Source of the DNA: an uncultured Gammaproteobacteria bacterium
GTDB lineage: Bacteria > Pseudomonadota > Gammaproteobacteria > DRLM01
Reading direction: 5' to 3'
Assembly: GCA_947259075.1 (NCBI GenBank)
Contig: CAMYKQ010000035.1
Location: 1 to 64,000 of the forward strand
DNA: 64,000 bases
Shown: positions 27,395 through 35,465 of the stretch, one piece after another
How positions within the stretch are numbered: position 1 is the first letter of the stretch
How the letters are laid out: each line of letters begins with the position of its first letter
The notes under the pieces: model-generated
Databases searched by the model: none
Told to the model about the DNA's origin: nothing
The model's input: the letters and a program-made list of their open reading frames with translations, nothing else
Program-made: the position numbers and the translations under genes

Positions 27395-28226
27395 GTTCGG
27401 CGGTTTTTTCTAGACGTGAGGAGGTCTCGCTCAAAAATAGGGCGGTGGGCACATGGCAACGGCCTTGCGCGGTGTCCAGTACCACGCTGACCGTGGTGAT
27501 TTGTTCGATGCGGCCCTGCAGCTGACCAATAGTGACGGTATCGCCGATCTGATACATCTGCCGCGCGTAGTGCGCGGCTAAAATATTGGCGACCACTTGC
27601 CGCGAACCTAAGCCAAAAGCCAAGGCCATGCCGCCGAAGATCATGCCCAAGGTGATGCCGACGATCACTACCAAGAAGGTGACGTTGATGCCCATCTGGT
27701 CGATGCCGATCACCACCGCCATGCTGAAGATGAGGATCTGTACCGAGCGCCCGAGGATTTCGGCGTAGGCGAGGTGGGCGGAGCTGGCCGCGGCGCTCAC
27801 CAAATCCTTGGCCATGAGGCTGAAGACGAAACCGGCGAGCAAAATGAGCAAGCCCGCGAGCAAGGCCGGTAAATAGCCCACGACATTACTGAGCCAGTCG
27901 GTGAAGATGCCCAGGCCCAGTACTTGGGTGGCGGCGGTGAGAAATAGAAGGATAATGGCCCAATAAAGGATGGCGCCTACGGCTTTGATGGAGCGCTCTT
28001 CCATCAACATGCCACGCGCCAGCGGGCCGCGGGTGACGCGGGCCAGCACCCGGCTTAGCAGCCGCAAGCCGCGTTCGACCAGGCCGCGGAACAGCTTGGC
28101 CACGAGCCAGCCGACCAAGAACACGGCGATGGCGCCGAGCATATTGGGCAGCAGGCGAATCAAGCCCGCCACCGCTTGCGTGACCGTGTCTTTTAAAACC
28201 AGCAGCCAGCTGCTTTCGGTTTCCAT
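27372..28226 (-). CDS. Small MscS-like mechanosensitive channel
   Basis: 284 residues from ATG at 28226 with GGAG 6 bases upstream. The N-terminal half has several membrane helices: LPNMLGAIAVFLVGWLVAKL (a TM_helix repeat), a segment near residue 75, and LPALLAGLLILLAGFVFSLM. The later TM GMIFGGMALAFGLGSRQVVANILAAHYARQ resembles the pore helix and following amphipathic helix of MscS. A short beta domain follows (GDTVTIGQLQGRIEQITTVS and VVLDTAQGRCHVPTALFL). The C-terminal MscS alpha/beta domain is absent. Predicted inner-membrane osmotic or small-ion channel. First gene of the operon with the two MgtE-type genes. Confidence 0.88.
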   Translation of the reverse strand: METESSWLLVLKDTVTQAVAGLIRLLPNMLGAIAVFLVGWLVAKLFRGLVERGLRLLSRVLARVTRGPLARGMLMEERSIKAVGAILYWAIILLFLTAATQVLGLGIFTDWLSNVVGYLPALLAGLLILLAGFVFSLMAKDLVSAAASSAHLAYAEILGRSVQILIFSMAVVIGIDQMGINVTFLVVIVGITLGMIFGGMALAFGLGSRQVVANILAAHYARQMYQIGDTVTIGQLQGRIEQITTVSVVLDTAQGRCHVPTALFLSETSSRLEKTAEHESRRGT

Positions 28227-28367
28227 AGTGACTCCGTGTCCGTCGGCGTGACAAGGATAAATACTGCAATGACCGTGCAGCATCCGTGCGATGCGGTGCT
28301 TACATCTCGCGGCCGCACGGAATTTTGTGTATCTTAGCAGCAAATATCGCCTGGAAGGAGACGCCTC

Positions 28368-28940
28368 ATGTTCACCCAAAGGATTTACCCGCGAGCCTTA
28401 CTTATTCTCGGTATGTTATTGGCCTTGGCCGCTTGTTCCACCAAGAATGTAGTTGAGAGCGATCTGCACATCAAAGGCGCGCCCGATTGGGTCAACGAAG
28501 GCACCCAAATTCTCAAGACCGGTGACGGCCGTTTGTTTCACGGCGTGGGTTCCGCGCCGGTTTTGGGCGATATGTCGCTGCAAACCTCCACCGCCGACAG
28601 CCGCGCCCGTGCTGAATTAGCCCGGGTGCTGTCCTCGTATATGGACGTGGTGTCCAACGACTATCTCGCCAGCAGCGGCAGCGGTGATCGCCAAGCGACG
28701 GAGCAGGCGGTGTCGCGGCAAATTGAAAACATCAGCCGTATCAATCTCAGCGGCGCCAAGATCATCGGCCGCTGGCGCGACGAAAAAAATAATGTAATTT
28801 ACGCCCTGGCCGAATTAGATATGGCGCAAGTGAAGAACACGGTGCGCGGCGTGGAGGAAATGAACAGCGGTTTTAACCGCTATGTTGATAGCCACGGCGA
28901 GACGATCTTTGACAAATTGGCGGAGGGACGCAAAAAATGA
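28368..28940 (+). CDS. LPP20-family lipoprotein
   Basis: 190 residues after a strong GGAAGGAG site. The lipoprotein signal has lipobox LALAAC. GAPDWVNEGTQ, LFHGVGSAPVLGDMSLQ and SRARAELARVLSSYMDVV match the LPP20 family fold, and NVIYALAELDMAQVK is its C-terminal strand-helix. LPP20 proteins are envelope lipoproteins, mostly of unknown function. It is the first gene of an operon with an LpoB-like protein (4-base overlap), and a second LPP20-type gene follows at 31063. Confidence 0.9.
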   Translation: MFTQRIYPRALLILGMLLALAACSTKNVVESDLHIKGAPDWVNEGTQILKTGDGRLFHGVGSAPVLGDMSLQTSTADSRARAELARVLSSYMDVVSNDYLASSGSGDRQATEQAVSRQIENISRINLSGAKIIGRWRDEKNNVIYALAELDMAQVKNTVRGVEEMNSGFNRYVDSHGETIFDKLAEGRKK

Positions 28941-29539
28941 TGACGGTATTGAAACGGCTGAGCGTGGCGCTAATGGTAGGCTTGATGTTGACCGCCTGCG
29001 GTAAGAAAGTGGAGCGTATCGGCACCGACGAGGTGCGTGACCTCAGCGGGCGCTGGAACGACACCGATTCGCGGCTGGTGTCGGAAGAGATGATAGACGA
29101 TGTGCTGTCGCGCGCTTGGCTTGGTGATTTCACCCGTCAGCGCAACACCGACCCGGCGGTGATCGTCGGCGAGATCCGCAACCTCAGCCACGAACACATC
29201 AATATGCAGACCTTCGTCAGCGATATGGAGCGCGCCTTGATCAATTCCGGCAAGGTGAGCTTCGTCGCCTCCAGCCAAGAGCGTAAGGATATCCGCGCGG
29301 AGCGCAGCGACCAGGACATCAACGCCAGCGAAGAGACCCGCAGCGCCATGGGTAAGGAGCGCGGCGCGGACTTCATGTTGAAGGGCACCATCAGCACCAT
29401 CCTCGATTCGGAAGGGAAGCAGCAAGTGCGTTTCTATCAAGTGGACCTCAACTTGATCAGCCTGGCCGACAATCGCAAAGTGTGGGTCGGCCAAAAGAAG
29501 ATCAAGAAATTCGTGACTGGCGCGAAGGCGCGGCCGTAA
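28937..29539 (+). CDS. LpoB-like penicillin-binding protein activator
   Basis: 200 residues. Lipoprotein with lipobox LMLTAC. The body has VSEEMIDDVLSRAWLGDF, VIVGEIRNLSHEHINMQTF, then SDMERALINSGKVSFVASSQ, GADFMLKGTISTI and VDLNLISLADNRKVWVGQ. These are features of the LpoB/YcfM fold, which in enterobacteria is an outer-membrane lipoprotein that activates the peptidoglycan synthase PBP1b. Overlaps the LPP20 gene upstream by 4 bases (ATGA). Whether the PBP1b partner exists cannot be seen here. Confidence 0.9.
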   Translation: MMTVLKRLSVALMVGLMLTACGKKVERIGTDEVRDLSGRWNDTDSRLVSEEMIDDVLSRAWLGDFTRQRNTDPAVIVGEIRNLSHEHINMQTFVSDMERALINSGKVSFVASSQERKDIRAERSDQDINASEETRSAMGKERGADFMLKGTISTILDSEGKQQVRFYQVDLNLISLADNRKVWVGQKKIKKFVTGAKARP

Positions 29540-29553
29540 GGATTTCGCCTGCC

Positions 29554-29688
29554 ATGAGCACGCGCTACGCGAGTCGCGTCTTCATTCTCACGCTCACTGG
29601 CTTAGCGGCGGGGGGCGCGTGTGCCTGGCGGCCGAATGGACGCGTGCGCGCGTACCTGGAGTCAGGCGCGCTTAGTTCAGCGCGCTAG
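29554..29688 (+). CDS. Possible 44-residue small protein
   Basis: A short frame from ATG at 29554 in the gap between the LpoB-like and COG3014-like genes. It encodes a basic N-terminus and a hydrophobic stretch (VFILTLTGLAAGGACAW) with a lipobox-like AGGAC. AAGGA lies 13 bases upstream, rather far. It could be a small membrane peptide or chance. Confidence 0.3.
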   Translation: MSTRYASRVFILTLTGLAAGGACAWRPNGRVRAYLESGALSSAR

Positions 29689-29697
29689 ACGGCCGCC

Positions 29698-31050
29698 GTG
29701 GCAAGCATGCGCCTCAGGGTGTTATTCACCGGCGTTGCCGTGACCCTGGCCCTGTTACCGGGTTGCGCCACTTACAGCGATAAGATCGGGCGGATGGAAG
29801 GCCTGATCGCCAGCGGCAAGCCGGCTGCCGCGCTGAAATTACTGGAAGAACAAGATAGCTCACGCCAGGACGAGGTGGTGTATCTGCTCAACAAGGCCAG
29901 CCTGCTGCATCAGGCCGGTGAATACCACGCCAGCAACACCGCCTTGGAACAAGCCAAGCCCCTCATGGAAAAATACGCCGTGCTCAGCGTCAGTGAGCAG
30001 GCGGGCGCCTTGGCGATCAGCGATAATCTGCGCGCCTATCCGGGCGCGGCCTATGAACGCATCTACGCCCACATCTTCGCCGCGCTCAATTATCTCGCGC
30101 TTGAGCAATTGGACGAGGCGCGGGTCGAGGCGCTGCAACTAGACAATGCGCTCAGCCAAATTCCTATTGGGGTGCCCGCGCCCACCGGCTTCGCGCGTTA
30201 TTTGTCCGGGCTGATTTTTGAAGCTTTGGACGAGTGGGACGACGCGATGATTGCCTATCGCGGCGCCTACGAATCTTACAAGACGTATCCCGCCGCGTAT
30301 TCGCTGCCCGTGCCCGAGAGCCTCAAACAGGCCTTGTTGCGCTTGGCGGGGCGGCAAGGTTTGAACGATGAATTACAGCAATACCGCGACGCCTTCGGCG
30401 TGAAAAAGGACGAAGTAATCGCAGATGGTTCCGGGCTAGGTGAAGTGGTGCTGTTTCTCGAAAGCGGTATTGCGCCGCTGAAGCGCGACAGCATCACCGC
30501 CGCCTACGCGGCCGACGGCCGTTTGCTGACCATCGCCTTGCCGTATTATCAATCGCGCCTGCCGACGGTGACCGGCGCGAATCTGCGCGCCGCTGGCCAC
30601 ATCGCCCAAAGCGAGTTGCTGGACGACGTGGGCCGCATGGCGCTGGCGGAAATGCAGCGTGAAATGCCAGGGATCGTCGCCCGCACTATCGCCCGCGCGG
30701 TGGTGAAGAATAAAACCATCAAGCAATCCGAGCGCCAGGGTAACGACGCATTAGGCTTGCTGGTGAATGTCGCGGGCATCGCGACCGAGCGCGCCGACAC
30801 CCGCAGCTGGTCTACTTTGCCGAATCGTATTTACGTTCTGCGCTTGCCGCTGGCACCGGGGCGCTATCAGCTTAAATTGGAACTGCGCGATACTAACGGT
30901 GTAGTGCAGGGCGTCAGAGAGTACAATGACCTCCTCGTGAGCGCGGGGAGTAAACGCTTTATCTCAGAGCAGTGGGTGGTGCCGGCCGATCTGCTGCCGC
31001 GCGGGCCCCAACTGCGGCCTGGCACCATCGACCAGCGCCGCCGCAATTAA
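29698..31050 (+). CDS. COG3014-like TPR lipoprotein
   Basis: 450 residues from GTG at 29698 (ATG at 29707 is an alternative). Signal with lipobox LLPGCA, then helical repeats at about 30-220 (AALKLLEEQDSSRQDEVVYL, NKASLLHQAGEYHASNTALE, IFAALNYLALEQLDEARVEA, FEALDEWDDAMIAYRGAYES). The C-terminal half is a beta-rich domain (GEVVLFLESGIAPLKR, LPNRIYVLRLPLAPGRYQLK). This is the arrangement of the uncharacterised COG3014 family that accompanies LPP20 and LpoB genes. Predicted to be anchored in the outer membrane, facing the periplasm. Same operon as its neighbours; a link to cell-wall synthesis is inferred from LpoB. Confidence 0.88.
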   Translation: MASMRLRVLFTGVAVTLALLPGCATYSDKIGRMEGLIASGKPAAALKLLEEQDSSRQDEVVYLLNKASLLHQAGEYHASNTALEQAKPLMEKYAVLSVSEQAGALAISDNLRAYPGAAYERIYAHIFAALNYLALEQLDEARVEALQLDNALSQIPIGVPAPTGFARYLSGLIFEALDEWDDAMIAYRGAYESYKTYPAAYSLPVPESLKQALLRLAGRQGLNDELQQYRDAFGVKKDEVIADGSGLGEVVLFLESGIAPLKRDSITAAYAADGRLLTIALPYYQSRLPTVTGANLRAAGHIAQSELLDDVGRMALAEMQREMPGIVARTIARAVVKNKTIKQSERQGNDALGLLVNVAGIATERADTRSWSTLPNRIYVLRLPLAPGRYQLKLELRDTNGVVQGVREYNDLLVSAGSKRFISEQWVVPADLLPRGPQLRPGTIDQRRRN

Positions 31051-31062
31051 GAGGACTTCATC

Positions 31063-32082
31063 ATGAGCCGCATCCGCCTTTCTCTCTTATTGATAAGTTG
31101 TCTGAGTTTGTTGGCCTGCGGCGCGGGCGTGAAAGAGGACAGTAAAGCGGCGCCCGACTGGGTCAGCGGTGAGAGCGCGCGGTTCTCCGCCAAACAATAT
31201 TTGCTGGGACGCGGTGCGGACGCGCGTTTGGATAATGCCAAGGACCGCGCCCGCGCCGATCTGGCCAAGACCTTTCAAGTGGCGGTGAACGAGGAGAGCA
31301 GCGACGTGCAGCGTTTTCAGCGTCAAAGCGAGGGCGCGGAGACGCATGAGTCGCAAGAATTGACCGTGTCGCGCGCCATCAGCACCCGCACCGACGCCTT
31401 GATTCAAGGCATAGAAATCGCCGAGATCTGGCGCGATCCGGTAACGCAAGATTATGCTGTGCTGGCGGTCTTGCCGCGGGCGCAAGCGGCTCGCGGTTTG
31501 CGTCAAGATATCCAAGCCCTGGATGAAGCGACGACCGGACACATCGCCCGGGCCCGCGAACAAAATGATCCCTTGAGCAAAGTCGCCGCTTCGACCCAAG
31601 CCGTGACGGCGCAGCGCGAGCGTGCCGAATACCAGCGCATGTTGCGCGTGCTCGATCTTACCGGGCAGGGCGTGCCGCCGCGCTGGAATGTGGCGGAACT
31701 GGAGGCGGATATCGCTACGTTACTAACGCGCGTCACCATCACCCCGCGCGCGGGCGGCCGCGATGCGGACAGTCTGAACTCCGCCCTGCGCGCGGCCCTG
31801 GCGGACAGTGGTTTTCGCGCAATCGACAGCGGCGCGGACTATGTGCTGGACGCGGTGTTGAATCTCGATGACCTCGGCAAGCGCGATAGCTGGTATTGGT
31901 ACGCGGGAAATTTGGAAGTGACGCTGCGAGACACGGCGGGCCGTGTGCGTGGTTCGCAACGCTGGAATATCAAGGAATCGGGGACTGTCGCCAGCCTGGC
32001 GCAGCGCCGCGCCGCGGACAAGGCAGCGGCGATTTTGAAAAAAGAATTGCGCGCCACGCTCTTGAGTTTTGCTGGCGGTTAA
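31063..32082 (+). CDS. LPP20-domain lipoprotein (long form)
   Basis: 339 residues after AAGAGGA. Lipobox LSLLAC. Residues 25-150 form an LPP20-like domain (APDWVSGESARFSAKQYLLG, KDRARADLAKTFQVAVNEES, VTQDYAVLAVLPRAQA). The C-terminal 130 residues are a second alpha/beta domain (LTRVTITPRAGGRDADSLNS, ADSGFRAIDSGADYVLDAV, YWYAGNLEVTLRDTAGRV) resembling the substrate-binding-like folds of LpoA/CsgG-type lipoproteins. It is the last gene of the lipoprotein operon, 12 bases after the COG3014-like gene. Confidence 0.87.
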   Translation: MSRIRLSLLLISCLSLLACGAGVKEDSKAAPDWVSGESARFSAKQYLLGRGADARLDNAKDRARADLAKTFQVAVNEESSDVQRFQRQSEGAETHESQELTVSRAISTRTDALIQGIEIAEIWRDPVTQDYAVLAVLPRAQAARGLRQDIQALDEATTGHIARAREQNDPLSKVAASTQAVTAQRERAEYQRMLRVLDLTGQGVPPRWNVAELEADIATLLTRVTITPRAGGRDADSLNSALRAALADSGFRAIDSGADYVLDAVLNLDDLGKRDSWYWYAGNLEVTLRDTAGRVRGSQRWNIKESGTVASLAQRRAADKAAAILKKELRATLLSFAGG

Positions 32083-32189
32083 AACTTGACGGTTGTGCTG
32101 GCCCGCCCCGCGTAGTTATGGCTGCCGTTGTCGTGTTCATGCTTGGCGCGTTCAAGTCTCGCGCCGATTTGCCCAGCGAATACGCTTGC

Positions 32190-35100
32190 TCACTCATCAC
32201 CCAAGGCAAGTAAAGATGTATTGCCGCCCACCGCGGCGGTGTTGATGCTGAGACAGCGTTCGAGAGCAAAGCGTAACAAATACTCCGGGCCGCCCGCCTT
32301 GGGGCCGGTGCCGGAGAGGCCTTCGCCGCCGAAGGGTTGCACCCCGACCACCGCGCCGATCATATCGCGATTCACATAACAGTTGCCCGCGCGCACCCGC
32401 GCTTGGATGTAACGCGCGGTGGCGTCGATGCGGCTATGCACGCCGAGGGTGAGGCCGTAGCCGGTGGCGTTGACGGCGTCGATGACTTTATCCAAATCAC
32501 GTGCCGCGTAACGGATGAGGTGCAGCACCGGGCCGAAGACTTCTTGTTGTAACACTGCGAGCTCGCCGATCTCGAACAGCCGCGGCGCGAAGAAATTGCC
32601 GTGTTCCGCTTCCGCTGGCAAGGGCGTTTGATAAAGCAAGTGGCCTGCTTGCGTCATGCGTGCGGCGTGGGCGCTGAGAGTCGCGAGCGCGTCCGCGTCA
32701 ATCAGCGGGCCGACGTCGCTGGCGAGAAGGGCGGGGTCACCGATGCTGAGTTCCGCCATCGCGCCGCTGAGCATTTCGATCAGTTTCGGCGCGATCTCTT
32801 CTTGCACCAACAACACCCGCAGCGCCGAACAGCGTTGTCCCGCGCTGTTGAAGGCGGAGCGCACGGCATCTTTCACCACTTGTTCGGGCAGGGCGGAGCT
32901 GTCGACGATCATGACGTTTTGCCCGCCGGTCTCGGCGATGAGCGGCACGATGGCGCCGTCGCGCGCGGCGAGGGCGCGCTGTAAGTGTTTGGCGGTGGCG
33001 GTCGAGCCGGTGAAGGCAATGCCGTTGATACGTTCATCGCTCGTGAATAACTCGCCGATCACGGCGCCCGGGCCGGGCAGGAAATGCAAGACTTCAGGCG
33101 GCACGCCCGCGTCGTGTAATAACTGCACGATGCGGTACGCGATCAAGGGTGTTTGCCCCGCCGGTTTGGCGAGCACCGCATTACCCGCGGCGAGGGCCGC
33201 GCTCACTTGGCCGGTGAAAATCGCCAACGGAAAATTCCAGGGGCTGATGCAGGCGAAGACGCCGCGGCCGTGACGTTGCAGCTCATTGTGCTCACCCGTC
33301 GGACCATTCAGGACGCGCGGCGCGGCGAATTCGCGGCGCGCCTCCGCGGCGTAGTAACGGCAGAAATCCGCGGCCTCGCGCACTTCGGCGAGGGCATCAG
33401 CGATGGTTTTTCCCGCCTCGCGCACGCACAGGCTCATGAGTTCGCCGCGTTGTTCCTCGATTTTGCCGGCGGCGATCTCCAAGATGGCCGCGCGTTCCTC
33501 CGCGGGCCTGCGGTCCCATGCGGGCGCGGCGGCAGCGGCGCGGGTGATCGCGGTTTGCACGCTGCCGGCAGTGGCATGAATCACGTTGCCGATATGGCGG
33601 CGGCGGTCGCTGGGGTCGAAAGTCGGATGTTCTTCGCCGCCAAGCGCCGTGCCCGCCACCAGCGGCGTGGCGCGCCAGTGTGTGCCAAGCGCGCCGTTCA
33701 TCTCTTCGGCCAGTTGCGCGAGCGTCATTTGATCGGCGAATTTGCAGCCCATGGAATTGCGGCGGCCGGGATAGAGATTGGGCGGCGGCGGGATGCGCGG
33801 ATGGGGTTTGATCACCAGCGCCTCCATCTGCGCGATGGGGTCGGCGATGAGCGCTGCGATGTCGCTGCGTTCGTCTTCGATGCGATGGACGAAGGAGGTA
33901 TTGGCGCCATTTTCCAAGAGCCGCCGCACTAGATAGGGCAGTAACTCCTCGTGCCCGCCCACGGGGGCGTAGACGCGGCAGGGCAGCTGGATGTCGGCGC
34001 GGTTGAGCACGATGTTATAAAGCGCGGCGCCCATGCCGTGCAGCCGCTGAAATTCGTAATCGCGGCGGCGTCCGGCGATCTCGAGGATGGCGGCGACGGT
34101 GTGGGCGTTGTGCGTGGCGAATTGCGGGAAGATGGCGTCGCGCGCGGCGAACATCTGTTTGACGCAGGCGAGATAGGCGACGTCGGTCGCGGCCTTGCGG
34201 GTGTACACCGGATAACTGACCAAGCCCTCTTGCTGCGCGCGTTTGATCTCGCTGTCCCAATAGGCGCCCTTGACCAAACGCACGGCGATGCGTTTGCCTT
34301 GCGAGCGGGCCAAGTCGATGAGCCAGTTGAGTACCGCGGGCGCGCGTTTTTGATAGGCCTGCACCGCGATGCCCAGGCCCTCCCAGCTAGCGAACTCTTC
34401 AGTGCGGAACAGCGCGGAGAAAATATCGAGCGACACATCCAGGCGTTCACTTTCTTCCGCGTCGAGGGTCAGGCCGATGTCCGCTTGTTTGGCGGCGCGC
34501 ATCAAGCGCTGCAGGCGCGGCGGCAGTTCCGCCATCACCCGCGCGTGCTGCGCGAATTCATAACGCGGATGCAAGGCCGAGAGTTTCACCGAGACGCTGG
34601 GCCGGGTGAAGATCGTGCCTTGGGTGGGATGGGTGTTCGTCGCGGCCAGGGTTTCGATGGCGTTGAGATAGGCCGCGGTGTAACGTTCGGCGTCGTCCTG
34701 TGTCAGCGCGGCTTCGCCGAGCATGTCGAAGGAATGACGGTAGTGGCGGTATTCGGGGCTGCGCGCGCGATGCAGTGCCGCATTAATGTCGCGCCCCATC
34801 ACGAATTGTTCGCCGAGGATGCGCATGGCGCGGGTGATGGCGGCGCGGATCACCGGTTCGCCGGCGCGCGCCATTAAGCGTCCGAGGAAATGACTGCCGT
34901 CGTCGAGTTGCGCGGGCGCGAGCCGCACCACTTTGCCGGTCAAGAGCAGACCCCAAGTCGAGGCGTTGACCAGCAGTGAATCACTGTGGCCGAGGTGCGC
35001 GTCCCACTGGCCCTTGGCGAGTTTGTCGCGGATGAGATGGTCGACCGTGGCCTTGTCGGGAATGCGTAATAACGCTTCGGCGAGGCACATCAAGACCACG

Positions 35101-35342
35101 CCTTCTTGCGAGGAAAGATCGTATTCACGCAGAAAGGCGTCGAGCAAGCCTTCCTTGGTTTGGTTGCCGCGCACCGCCGTCACCAATTCGCGGGCGCGGT
35201 GTTCGATGCGCTCGCGCGCCTCCGCGCTCAAGGATAAGTCGCGCAGCAGTTGTTCGACGCAGGTGCTTTCATCGGCGAGAAAGGCCGCGCTGATGGCGCT
35301 GCGCAGCGCGCTTTGCGGTGTGGGTGGTGTTGCGAAGATCAT
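32190..35342 (-). CDS. putA: Bifunctional proline/pyrroline-5-carboxylate dehydrogenase
   Basis: 1050 residues. PutA oxidises proline to glutamate in two steps: an FAD proline dehydrogenase (about 150-440; VSVKLSALHPRYEFAQ, GLTLDAEESERLD, RLVKGAYWDSEIKRAQ, FATHNAHTVAAI, QRLHGMGAALYN) and an NAD-dependent aldehyde dehydrogenase (about 530-1020; AETGGQNVMIVDSSA, catalytic Cys near residue 836 in AGQRCSALRVL, then EVFGPVLHLIRY and PFGGEGLSGTGPKAGG). There is no N-terminal ribbon-helix-helix, so this form should not repress its own gene. The length and two-domain layout fit the short PutA class. Single gene, convergent with the lipoprotein operon. Confidence 0.97.
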   Translation of the reverse strand: MIFATPPTPQSALRSAISAAFLADESTCVEQLLRDLSLSAEARERIEHRARELVTAVRGNQTKEGLLDAFLREYDLSSQEGVVLMCLAEALLRIPDKATVDHLIRDKLAKGQWDAHLGHSDSLLVNASTWGLLLTGKVVRLAPAQLDDGSHFLGRLMARAGEPVIRAAITRAMRILGEQFVMGRDINAALHRARSPEYRHYRHSFDMLGEAALTQDDAERYTAAYLNAIETLAATNTHPTQGTIFTRPSVSVKLSALHPRYEFAQHARVMAELPPRLQRLMRAAKQADIGLTLDAEESERLDVSLDIFSALFRTEEFASWEGLGIAVQAYQKRAPAVLNWLIDLARSQGKRIAVRLVKGAYWDSEIKRAQQEGLVSYPVYTRKAATDVAYLACVKQMFAARDAIFPQFATHNAHTVAAILEIAGRRRDYEFQRLHGMGAALYNIVLNRADIQLPCRVYAPVGGHEELLPYLVRRLLENGANTSFVHRIEDERSDIAALIADPIAQMEALVIKPHPRIPPPPNLYPGRRNSMGCKFADQMTLAQLAEEMNGALGTHWRATPLVAGTALGGEEHPTFDPSDRRRHIGNVIHATAGSVQTAITRAAAAAPAWDRRPAEERAAILEIAAGKIEEQRGELMSLCVREAGKTIADALAEVREAADFCRYYAAEARREFAAPRVLNGPTGEHNELQRHGRGVFACISPWNFPLAIFTGQVSAALAAGNAVLAKPAGQTPLIAYRIVQLLHDAGVPPEVLHFLPGPGAVIGELFTSDERINGIAFTGSTATAKHLQRALAARDGAIVPLIAETGGQNVMIVDSSALPEQVVKDAVRSAFNSAGQRCSALRVLLVQEEIAPKLIEMLSGAMAELSIGDPALLASDVGPLIDADALATLSAHAARMTQAGHLLYQTPLPAEAEHGNFFAPRLFEIGELAVLQQEVFGPVLHLIRYAARDLDKVIDAVNATGYGLTLGVHSRIDATARYIQARVRAGNCYVNRDMIGAVVGVQPFGGEGLSGTGPKAGGPEYLLRFALERCLSINTAAVGGNTSLLALGDE

Positions 35343-35465
35343 GCAGGTCCCTCGGCATCCCGGCGTCGCCGTCGTAGCACGGACATCATCGCCATGAAGT
35401 GTATCGGCCGTCGCGGTGAAAATGCCAGCGCCCGTAAGCGGATGGCAGGGACGGGGCCGCGGCGC

